From NCBI GenBank assembly GCA_031362245.1, contig JANLSD010000168.1:23932-87931 (forward strand): DNA of 64,000 nucleotides, read 5' to 3'. Each line of letters begins with the position of its first letter. Position 1 is the stretch's first letter. The notes beneath the pieces were generated by a model. It was not told where the DNA came from, searched no databases, and saw only the letters and a program-made list of their open reading frames with translations. The translations under genes were made by a program, and so were the position numbers. The DNA comes from JAAURS01 sp031362245 (GTDB lineage Bacteria > Cyanobacteriota > Cyanobacteriia > Thermosynechococcales > Thermosynechococcaceae). Shown here in pieces: positions 35,641 to 43,446 of the stretch.

Positions 35641-35735
35641 AGCGTTAGAGATGAACTCTACTAATGCAATATATTAAACGACCTTTGTTCATTCCAATGT
35701 ATCGAAGACAATCTAAAGTCGAATCCAAGGTTTAT
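35641..35735 (-). repeat. Leader of the CphA2-like gene, homologous to that of cphA
   Basis: Words TTAGAGATGAACTCTACTAA (35645 on) and GAAGACAATCTAAAG (35704 on) match the leader of cphA, separated here by an extra insert of about 24 bp. The palindrome near the start codon is broken by one change compared with cphA. No GTA-N8-TAC site is present in this 165-bp gap, unlike upstream of cphA. Confidence 0.5.
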
Positions 35736-35805
35736 TTTAAAATAGTAAACGCTTGGAGAGTTTGAGCGTTTGAGTTTATCGTTTTGATTCTGGAGCGATC
35801 GCCCC

Positions 35806-36555
35806 ATGCCTCCGATGCCCCAAGCCACTGTAAAACCAGGCTATCGTCCCCAAGCAGAAGACACCAGCATCGATGCCGACGTGCTAATGTTCACGCTATT
35901 GCGTCAATTAACACCAGCGCTTAAAGCCCAGCGTGTCCAGAAACTAGATTTAAATATTCGCAAACTCAGTCCAACCCGCAAAGCCGTGATTGAAGACCCC
36001 CTTACCCTTGCTAGCATGATTGCTAACCGCCTTGAATCCTTAGGCATAAACTACTATATTGGCGGCTCTCTAGTCAGCTCACTGTTAGGAGAATCCAGAT
36101 ATAGCGAGGATTTGGACTTAGTGATTGAGGTGGCACCCCATCAAAGTACAGATTTGATTCAAGCCCTTGAGAATGAATTTTATATCAGTGAGATAGCCGT
36201 AGAAGATGCCCTGTATGGGCGATGTACATCCTTCAATATTATTAGCTTAGCGAGTAGTGAAAAAATCGATTTATTTATTGCGAGAGCCGACCCATTTTCA
36301 CGATCTAAAATGGCCCGTCGGATTCAATATCCTTTGTCTGATAGCACCTCCGTCTGGATTTGCAGTGCGGAAGACATTATTCTCCAAAAACTGCTCTGGG
36401 GAAAAGCGACTCAGTCAGAGAAGCAGTGGCGAGATGTATTGGGCGTCTTAAAAGTTCAGTACGAAATCTTGGACTACAGCTATCTGACCGATTGGGCTGA
36501 TGAACTGGATCTCTTGGATTCTTTAACCCAAGCCCTCACCCAATCTGGAATTTAA
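35806..36555 (+). CDS. Nucleotidyltransferase-fold protein (AbiEii/MNT-like)
   Basis: This 249-residue protein has the minimal nucleotidyltransferase signature: GGSLVSSLLGESRYSEDLDL, with Gly86-Gly87-Ser88 and acidic Asp102 and Asp104. A third acidic residue is probably in KIDLFIA. Proteins of this pattern include AbiEii-type toxins and other stand-alone nucleotidyltransferases. No antitoxin-like gene lies beside it, so a toxin role is not supported by context. It is divergent from the CphA2-like gene. The substrate is unknown. Confidence 0.7.
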   Translation: MPPMPQATVKPGYRPQAEDTSIDADVLMFTLLRQLTPALKAQRVQKLDLNIRKLSPTRKAVIEDPLTLASMIANRLESLGINYYIGGSLVSSLLGESRYSEDLDLVIEVAPHQSTDLIQALENEFYISEIAVEDALYGRCTSFNIISLASSEKIDLFIARADPFSRSKMARRIQYPLSDSTSVWICSAEDIILQKLLWGKATQSEKQWRDVLGVLKVQYEILDYSYLTDWADELDLLDSLTQALTQSGI

Positions 36556-36573
36556 GTCAACTCGCTAGCAGGC

Positions 36574-36671
36574 TGTCGGGGAAATCATTACACAGGCAGA
36601 GATCCCCCTTAAAAAGGGGGGATTTGAATCTAATCCCCCCTTTTTAAGGGGGGTAGAGGGGATCTCCGACA
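36574..36671. repeat. Palindromic repeat between convergent genes
   Basis: A 98-bp nested inverted repeat: outer arms TGTCGGGGA and TCTCCGACA enclose two near-copies of GATCCCCCTTAAAAAGGGGG in opposite senses (36601-36624 and about 36632-36664). The G5-6/C5-6 blocks around TTAAAAA or TTTTTAA make it a strong hairpin. It lies between the 3' ends of the nucleotidyltransferase gene and lepA, and could end transcription from both. Elements like this are scattered through many cyanobacterial genomes in my recollection. Confidence 0.75.
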
Positions 36672-36676
36672 ACTCT

Positions 36677-38488
36677 CTAGTCGTCCTTCAAACGCAGAAC
36701 CGCCATAAACGCCTCTTGGGGCACATCCACCCGTCCCACAGACTTCATCCGCTTTTTCCCAGCCTTTTGCTTTTCGAGCAGCTTTTTCTTACGAGAAATA
36801 TCGCCACCGTAGCACTTGGCTAACACATCCTTTCGCAACGCCGGAATGCTCTCACTCGCAATCACCTTAGACCCGATGGTGGCCTGAATCGGAATCTTAA
36901 ACTGGTGACGCGGAATCAGCTCTTTGAGTTTGCTCACCAAGGCCCGACCCATAAAATAAGCCTTGTCTCGATGCACGATCGCCGCCAGAGAATCCACCGG
37001 GTCGCCATTGATCAAAATATCCATCTTCACCAGCGTGTTTTCGCGGTAGCCAATGATGTGGTACTCCATACTGGCGTAGCCGCGCGATCGCGACTTCATC
37101 TGGTCAAAGAAATCCGTCACCACTTCGGCAAGGGGCAACTCATAGGTAACGGTCGTGCGCCCTTGGGTAAGATACTTCATATCCTTAAACTCTCCCCGCC
37201 GACTTTGGGAAAGCTCCATCAAAGAACCCACATACTCTTCAGGCGTAATCATGTCTACCTTGACATAAGGCTCCTCCATTTTGTCTCGGGCCTGAGGATC
37301 CGGCAATTTGCTGGGGTTGTCAATCAGCTCCACTTCCCCCTTTAGGGTCGTAACCCGATACACCACAGAAGGCGCGGTGATGATCAGATCCAAGTTGTAC
37401 TCTCGTTCCAGTCGCTCCTGCACAATTTCCATATGCAGCAGGCCCAAAAAGCCGCAGCGGAATCCAAAGCCCATTGCGCTGGAAGTTTCGGGTTCGTAGC
37501 GTAGGGCCGCATCATTAAGGCTGAGGCGCTCTAACGCCTCTCTCAATTCAGGAAACTGCGCCGCATCAATGGGGAACATCCCGCAAAATACCATGGGCTT
37601 CGCTTCAACATACCCAGGCCAAGCTTCTGCTGCGGGTCTGGCTGCGAGGGTAATGGTGTCTCCAACTCGGGCATCGGCAACGGCTTTAATAGCGGCAGCA
37701 AAGTAGCCCACTTCGCCTGCATGGAGTTCATCCACAGGCGTTTGGGTGGGGGACAGCACGCCGAGTTCATCAATCTCATACTCTTTGCCAGAGACCATTA
37801 AAAGAATGCGATCGCCCCGTTTCACGCTCCCATCCATCACCCTGAAATAGACCACCACCCCCCGATACACGTCGTAATAACTATCAAAAATCAGGGCGCG
37901 CAGAGGCTTGTCTACGGTATCCGCAGGGGGCGGGACTTTTTTGACAATCGCCTCTAAAATTTCTGGGATGCCAATCCCCTCTTTCGCTGAAGCCAAAATC
38001 GCATCACTACAATCTAAGCCAATAATCTCCTCCACTTCCCCAGCCACACGGTCAGGCTCTGACCCTGGTAGGTCAATCTTGTTGAGGACGGGGATAATTT
38101 CAAGATTGTTTTCTAGGGCAAGATACACATTGGCAAGGGTCTGGGCCTCAACCCCTTGGGATGCATCCACCACCAATAATGCGCCCTCACAGGCCGCCAG
38201 AGAACGCGACACTTCGTAGGTAAAGTCAACGTGCCCAGGCGTGTCAATCAGGTTGAGAACGTAGGTTTCACCGTCGGCAGCAGTGTAGTTCATCCGCGCC
38301 GCTTGGAGCTTAATGGTAATACCGCGCTCGCGTTCAAGCTCCATGTTGTCCAGGAACTGTTCTTTCATATCCCGCGAACTCACGGTACCCGTCGCCTGAA
38401 GCAAACGATCCGCCAGGGTAGACTTACCGTGGTCGATGTGAGCAATGATTGAAAAATTGCGAATGCGAGAAACGGGAACCTCAGTCAT
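36677..38488 (-). CDS. lepA: Elongation factor 4 (LepA)
   Basis: LepA is a ribosome-binding GTPase related to EF-G, thought to act in translation fidelity or initiation under stress. The 603 residues are full length. G1 is AHIDHGKSTLADR, the switch region has MELERERGITIK, G3 is DTPGHVDF and G4 is NKIDLPG. The LepA-specific C-terminus is present (CYGGDISRKKKLLEKQKAGKKRMK). It is single on its strand, with no close partner. Confidence 0.97.
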   Translation of the reverse strand: MTEVPVSRIRNFSIIAHIDHGKSTLADRLLQATGTVSSRDMKEQFLDNMELERERGITIKLQAARMNYTAADGETYVLNLIDTPGHVDFTYEVSRSLAACEGALLVVDASQGVEAQTLANVYLALENNLEIIPVLNKIDLPGSEPDRVAGEVEEIIGLDCSDAILASAKEGIGIPEILEAIVKKVPPPADTVDKPLRALIFDSYYDVYRGVVVYFRVMDGSVKRGDRILLMVSGKEYEIDELGVLSPTQTPVDELHAGEVGYFAAAIKAVADARVGDTITLAARPAAEAWPGYVEAKPMVFCGMFPIDAAQFPELREALERLSLNDAALRYEPETSSAMGFGFRCGFLGLLHMEIVQERLEREYNLDLIITAPSVVYRVTTLKGEVELIDNPSKLPDPQARDKMEEPYVKVDMITPEEYVGSLMELSQSRRGEFKDMKYLTQGRTTVTYELPLAEVVTDFFDQMKSRSRGYASMEYHIIGYRENTLVKMDILINGDPVDSLAAIVHRDKAYFMGRALVSKLKELIPRHQFKIPIQATIGSKVIASESIPALRKDVLAKCYGGDISRKKKLLEKQKAGKKRMKSVGRVDVPQEAFMAVLRLKDD

Positions 38489-38614
38489 AAGCCTGTAATA
38501 TCAACCACCACAAAGAATCGGCTTAATCTTGCCGTGCCTTCCATTCTGACAAACTTTAGGTCACAGTGACGATTTTCTTGCGGACAATCGTGTCTGGCGC
38601 AACATCAACGGGGA

Positions 38615-41377
38615 TTACGAATCACCTTGAGAGGCACTAGTCCAACGATTCAGCGCAGCAGAAAAACCATCAAAGTTAGGCAAAACAGGCGTCGAAACAC
38701 TACCCTGCTTGGCACGCAAGATATCCAATGCTTGGCGAAGGGTTTCATGCTGGCCTCTCAATCGCCGCCGTTGCCCACCCAAGGTTTGATCCAGTAGACG
38801 TTTGCGTTCTTCCTCATCAGCAAGCTGAACTTCAAGGCTCAGCTTGTCATACTCACTGGCCGCATGACGGTGATAGTCTCGGGCATTATGGAGGCGTGAC
38901 TGAAGCTCACTCACCGTCTGGGACTGTAAATCCAGCTCCGCTTCTTGTTCACGAATCAATCGGGTTGCATTGAGCCAGTCTTGGCTAAGAGTTTCAATCA
39001 AATTCTGAAGATCAACCGCTGACAATTGTGCCAAGTCGGATTGATCGCCTTCATACCGAATCTCAGGGCGCAGTTCAGCCGAAGACTCCAAGGGGGCATT
39101 GGGAGGAGGACTCAGGGGGGAGTCAAGATCTCCAAGGTCAAAGGTTTGGGTAAGTCGTTGAGACTTTTTGGCGGAAGCTGTGGGGAGTGGAGGGGAGGGA
39201 GATGTATCAACAGCAGGGATTGAAACTTCCGGCAGGCTATAGCTGAAGGTTGCCTGATCTAACGGCACACCATTAACGACAAGACCTAAAACGCGATCGC
39301 CCCACTGCTCCAAAATAGGCAGCGCCGCAGAGATACTGCCATAATCCAAATGATTGGGTCGCGCCACAAGAAGAATGGAGTCTGCCATACAGCCAAGCAG
39401 GGCGGTATCTGCGGCAACGGTCAAGGCTGGGGTGTCTAAAATAACCAGATCGTAGAGATTAGAGAAATGCTCAACCAACGCTTCCATACGGGCATTGTCG
39501 AGGTAGAACGGCCCGTCGGAAACTGCATTGCCAAAGGGTAAAACGTCCAGGTTTGGAGCCACATTATGAACCACTGTCCAAAGGGAAACATTCTCAAGCA
39601 GAAGATTGCTTAAGCCTTCCATTTGGGAAATAAACCAAATCTCATCCTGGACAGGGGCATGAAGGTTCGCATCAATAATAAGAACGCGGCGCTGGGTTTG
39701 GGCGATCGCCGCCCCCAAATTTGCACATACGCTGGACGTCCCTTCCTCCGTGGTCGCACTCGTCACCAGCATCACCCGTTGACGCCGCTGCTGACTTAGA
39801 ACCTTGAGGTGCCCCTGCAACAGTCGATAGGCTTCACAGGCCGGAGACCCTGGCTTATCCCGAACGGCAACTTCTGGGATATGGTAGGCCGTTCGACCGT
39901 CGTAGAGCAAAAGATTGCGACTGCGACCTGAAGTCGGAATAATTCCGAGGGTATTCAAGTCAAAGGCATGTTCGGCATCCTCAGCAGTGCGGATGACCTG
40001 CCCCATTGTCTCTAATAAAAAGGCTGTTGCCAGACCAGCCATGATGCCTAAGAACACTCCAGTCCCCATAATCATGAACTTAGATAACCCCGCTGGCTTA
40101 TCGGGAGGAATTGCCGAGGCCGCAATTCTAACGTTCCCTTGGGTTTGCTTTTCCGCAATCTCGGTATCTTTTAGCTTTTGCGATAGCCCCCGATAGGTGA
40201 TCTGCGCTGACTCAACTTTACGCTCCAATTCATTTTGCTGCTGCACCAACTGAGGCAGATCGGTTGACTTTTGTTTATAAGTACTCAAAGTGCTGCCCAG
40301 ATCCTGAGATTGTTTCAGCAAGCCTTGACGGGTGGAGTCGAGACGAACCAGATCCGCAGACAAAGACTGCTTCAGGGCACCAATCAGTAGACTCGCATCC
40401 GGTACGGCAATATTCTTTTGTTGCGCATTCAGAATTTGGGCAGACTTTTGCTGAAGCTGACTTTTATAATTCACCAAGTTATTTTCAAGGAGCACCACTG
40501 AAGGATGATCCTCGGTAAGCCGATTGCGATCTTGGATGAGCTGAGATTCGGTTGCCTGAATATTTTTGAGGATGTCCTGAATTTCAGAAGACTGGCTGAG
40601 GGAGGCAAAGGCGATCGCCTGATCTGGACTCATCCCCAATTTCTGAGACGTCGCAGCCATCTGAGCTTCAGTATTCGCAATTTGAGATTGAATATCTCCA
40701 ATCTGTCGCTGCAAGTCATTGGTTCGGCCTTCTGAGGCTTTGACCTTCTCCTTAAGCTCAATCAACTGATTGGTTTGCAAAAACTGGCGTAGGTTTGTTT
40801 CCGCACGGTGTAGCTCTGTTTCTGCCTCAGGCACCTGTTTTTGAATAAACTGTTTCGCCTTAACAATTTCTTCTTGATTCCCTTGGATGGACTTATTTAA
40901 GTACTGAGCCATCAGTTGGTTCACCGTATCGGCGGCTCGCGTCGGATTCCCATCCTTAAAAGACACCTTTAAAACATCCGTTGCATTGACAGCACTCACC
41001 GTAAGCTGTCGCTTGAAATCTGAAACCGACAAGGGTTTTCCCTTTGGATCTCGTAAATCCAGCGTTTTGATGACGTCCTGGATCAATTGAGTTGACTGAA
41101 TAATTTCAGCTTGGGTGAGGGCAGGGTTCCCAAGATTCGAGAGCGCATCGAGCCGATCTACCTCTTTCCCCACCTCCGTAAACACTGAAGTTGGGCTGGC
41201 TCGCCTCAAAACCATCTTTCCTTCGGCCTCATAGGTCGCCTTCTGCAAAAAAGCCAGGGCGGCACTGAGGGCCGTCACAGCAGTAAATACCGCAAGGGCT
41301 GGCAACCAATGGGGCTTCAAGCGTTGGGAATAAAATGCCAAGAGAGGCGTAATAGATCCGCGTGCACTTATATTCAT
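38615..41377 (-). CDS. Wzc-like chain-length regulator with degenerate BY-kinase domain
   Basis: This 920-residue protein has the GumC/Wzz-Wzc layout: an N-terminal transmembrane helix (WLPALAVFTAVTALSAALAFL), a long periplasmic coiled-coil region, a second helix (FMIMGTGVFLGIMAGLATAFL near residue 430) and a ParA-like cytoplasmic domain. Bacterial tyrosine kinases have the P-loop TPGEGKST. Here residues 542-549 read TTEEGTSS, so the first Gly and the Lys are lost. Walker A' (VLIIDANLHAP) and B (DLVILDTPAL) remain. The C-terminus has no Tyr cluster. Instead there is a Pro-rich linker and a 130-residue coiled coil. It should not hydrolyse ATP and would act as a polysaccharide co-polymerase by structure only. 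It faces the EPS cluster across a 686-bp gap. Confidence 0.85.
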   Translation of the reverse strand: MNISARGSITPLLAFYSQRLKPHWLPALAVFTAVTALSAALAFLQKATYEAEGKMVLRRASPTSVFTEVGKEVDRLDALSNLGNPALTQAEIIQSTQLIQDVIKTLDLRDPKGKPLSVSDFKRQLTVSAVNATDVLKVSFKDGNPTRAADTVNQLMAQYLNKSIQGNQEEIVKAKQFIQKQVPEAETELHRAETNLRQFLQTNQLIELKEKVKASEGRTNDLQRQIGDIQSQIANTEAQMAATSQKLGMSPDQAIAFASLSQSSEIQDILKNIQATESQLIQDRNRLTEDHPSVVLLENNLVNYKSQLQQKSAQILNAQQKNIAVPDASLLIGALKQSLSADLVRLDSTRQGLLKQSQDLGSTLSTYKQKSTDLPQLVQQQNELERKVESAQITYRGLSQKLKDTEIAEKQTQGNVRIAASAIPPDKPAGLSKFMIMGTGVFLGIMAGLATAFLLETMGQVIRTAEDAEHAFDLNTLGIIPTSGRSRNLLLYDGRTAYHIPEVAVRDKPGSPACEAYRLLQGHLKVLSQQRRQRVMLVTSATTEEGTSSVCANLGAAIAQTQRRVLIIDANLHAPVQDEIWFISQMEGLSNLLLENVSLWTVVHNVAPNLDVLPFGNAVSDGPFYLDNARMEALVEHFSNLYDLVILDTPALTVAADTALLGCMADSILLVARPNHLDYGSISAALPILEQWGDRVLGLVVNGVPLDQATFSYSLPEVSIPAVDTSPSPPLPTASAKKSQRLTQTFDLGDLDSPLSPPPNAPLESSAELRPEIRYEGDQSDLAQLSAVDLQNLIETLSQDWLNATRLIREQEAELDLQSQTVSELQSRLHNARDYHRHAASEYDKLSLEVQLADEEERKRLLDQTLGGQRRRLRGQHETLRQALDILRAKQGSVSTPVLPNFDGFSAALNRWTSASQGDS

Positions 41378-42063
41378 CTTGTCAAAACACAGATCAAGAA
41401 AAACTAAACGTATTCAATTAAACTTATTGAACTGTTAGCACTATAAATTCTTAAATCAAAACCTAAAGTAGAACTAACCTGAACAACCGTCCCCCCAATG
41501 CGTCCGATCTAAATACATACACTAAGGTATAAGTTAGAGGTCTGAACACCTCAATTCTCATAGTATGCCTAACACATCTTAGACTGGCAAGAGCCATACC
41601 GGAAGATCGTATGACATAACCTTAAACTACATGACCAGCCTTTCAATGTCTGCTTAGCAACCGATCAGACTTTGAAAATAGGATTCACAACGTTATGGAG
41701 CAACTTCAGGAATCCTCAAAAAAAACATCATTTTTATACAGACATGCTGTCGCCGATCACCCATTAACGCAAAATGGTTATGCCCATTAAGATATACCCT
41801 TGAACACTGACTTAATTGCCCCTGGAATGCACCCACTTAAGTAAAGGGCATCTGTATTCAAGTACATTATAATGGATAATGGCGACAATTCTGATAGAGA
41901 CAGGGACTACCTTTAATAAGGCTTATGAAATAAGTTATTTTTTTGCAAAAGATCGGTTAGAATTAATTTTAAATAAACTCGACCAAAGAACTAAACTTCA
42001 AACTTATAAAGAGGATCAAAAATTTCCCAATTGATTGAAATTATTAAATTCAAACTTTGAATT
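41378..42063. promoter_or_regulatory. Divergent intergenic region between wzc-like gene and EPS cluster
   Basis: This 686-bp AT-rich gap must hold the promoters of both flanking genes. I see no ORF, tRNA or strong hairpin, only weak short palindromes (for example GAGGT-CTGAA-CACCTC near 41540). From here to about 51900 the base composition is clearly richer in A and T than in the rest of the window. Confidence 0.4.
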
Positions 42064-43032
42064 ATGCAAAAACCTAAATCATCTAAATCCTATTTGCAAT
42101 CACTTCGTTGTCCAGCATGCAATTCACCATTAAATCATTCAAACGATGGTCTAACATGTAAAGGAGAAGAGTGCAGAAAGATATTTCCAGTCAAAGATGA
42201 TATTCCAATATTAATCAATGAAACGAGAAGTGTTTTTGCAATTGATGATTTTATGTCAAAACGAAATACTACTTTTAGTCTCAAAAAGAACAAAATCAAA
42301 GATTTTGTTCTTCGTCTTATTCCAGACGTTAGCGAAAATATAAACGCAAAGCAAAATTACAAAAAGCTGACAAACTTGTTGCTCAAACAGAACTCAAGTC
42401 CGAGGGTTCTGATTATAGGGGGAAGCATTATGGGAAAAGGGATGGAAGTCTTTATGTTGAATCCTGCTATTGATTTTGTTGAATCTGATGTATCTTTTGG
42501 GGAACGGACGATGCTAATCTGCGATGCCCATGATTTACCCTTCGCGGATCAATGTTTTGATGGCGTGATTGCGCAAGCAGTGCTCGAACATGTAACAGAT
42601 CCTTATCGTTGTGTGGACGAAATTTATAGAGTGCTCAAGACAAAAGGATTAGTCTATGCAGAAACGCCTTTTCTTCAACAGGTACACATGGGGCCTTATG
42701 ACTTTACCCGATTTACCCATTTAGGTCATCGTCGCTTATTTAGAAAATTTGATGAAATTGAAAGTGGAGCCACTTGTGGCCCTGGAATGGCTTTGGCTTG
42801 GGCATATCAAGGGTTTTTACAAAGTTTTGCAAGATCGAATGCTTTAAAGAAACTAATATTTATTTTTGCAAGTTTTACTTCATTCTATCTCAAGTATTTT
42901 GATTATTATTTAATCGATAAACCAGGGGCACTAGATTCAGCTTCAGGCATATATTTCATGGGAAGTAAAGGAGATAATCTTCTATCTGATCAAGAATTAA
43001 TTAAGCTTTACAAAGGTGCAATGCAGATTTAG
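42064..43032 (+). CDS. Class I SAM methyltransferase with Trm112-like zinc N-terminus
   Basis: The first 45 residues form a zinc-ribbon-like Trm112 segment (Cys16, Cys19, Cys32, Cys37 in RCPACNSP and CKGEEC). A Rossmann methyltransferase follows: the SAM loop VLIIGGSIMGKG, the acidic strand end (FVESDV) and the motif DAHDLPFADQCFDGVIAQAV, typical of Methyltransf_11. The C-terminal part is less typical and may bind the acceptor. Proteins with this layout occur in polysaccharide and lipid-modifying loci. It is the first gene on the plus strand of the EPS cluster, so an O- or C-methylation of a sugar intermediate is a fair guess. Confidence 0.8.
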   Translation: MQKPKSSKSYLQSLRCPACNSPLNHSNDGLTCKGEECRKIFPVKDDIPILINETRSVFAIDDFMSKRNTTFSLKKNKIKDFVLRLIPDVSENINAKQNYKKLTNLLLKQNSSPRVLIIGGSIMGKGMEVFMLNPAIDFVESDVSFGERTMLICDAHDLPFADQCFDGVIAQAVLEHVTDPYRCVDEIYRVLKTKGLVYAETPFLQQVHMGPYDFTRFTHLGHRRLFRKFDEIESGATCGPGMALAWAYQGFLQSFARSNALKKLIFIFASFTSFYLKYFDYYLIDKPGALDSASGIYFMGSKGDNLLSDQELIKLYKGAMQI

Positions 43033-43446
43033 CCTAAAGCACATTGACTTGATCATATTATAAAACAAGCTATTCTATGCAGGCTGAGTGTCTTAAGCTG
43101 CATACAAGATGTATGATTAATAACTAACTATACCTACAGTTGGATCCCTAAACACCCTTAGCATCTAGTCGCAAAAAAACGTAAATACCAACGCAAAGAC
43201 TTGACGTTGAAAAAGAAATGTAGCTAAGCTGTGGATGAGCAAGATCATTTTCAGAGAAATTTTCAATTTTTCTGTCAGAATTGAAAGTCTATTATTCTAA
43301 ACAACCCAAAGTTGGTCGAATGTGTTGCCTCTTCACTTCGAATTTAGTTTTGAAACTTAATTCAATAATATAAAGGCAAGCATTTCATTCTATTTTTTAA
43401 GGTTTTAGTTGTCAGTCTGGCTTTAAAATGGCGTTTTGGTTTTAAG
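43033..43446. other. Intergenic region, nothing specific seen
   Basis: This 414-bp AT-rich gap separates the methyltransferase gene and the CapD-EAL fusion, both on the plus strand. I see no terminator, ORF or RNA gene I can support. The spacing suggests that the fusion gene has its own promoter. Confidence 0.35.
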
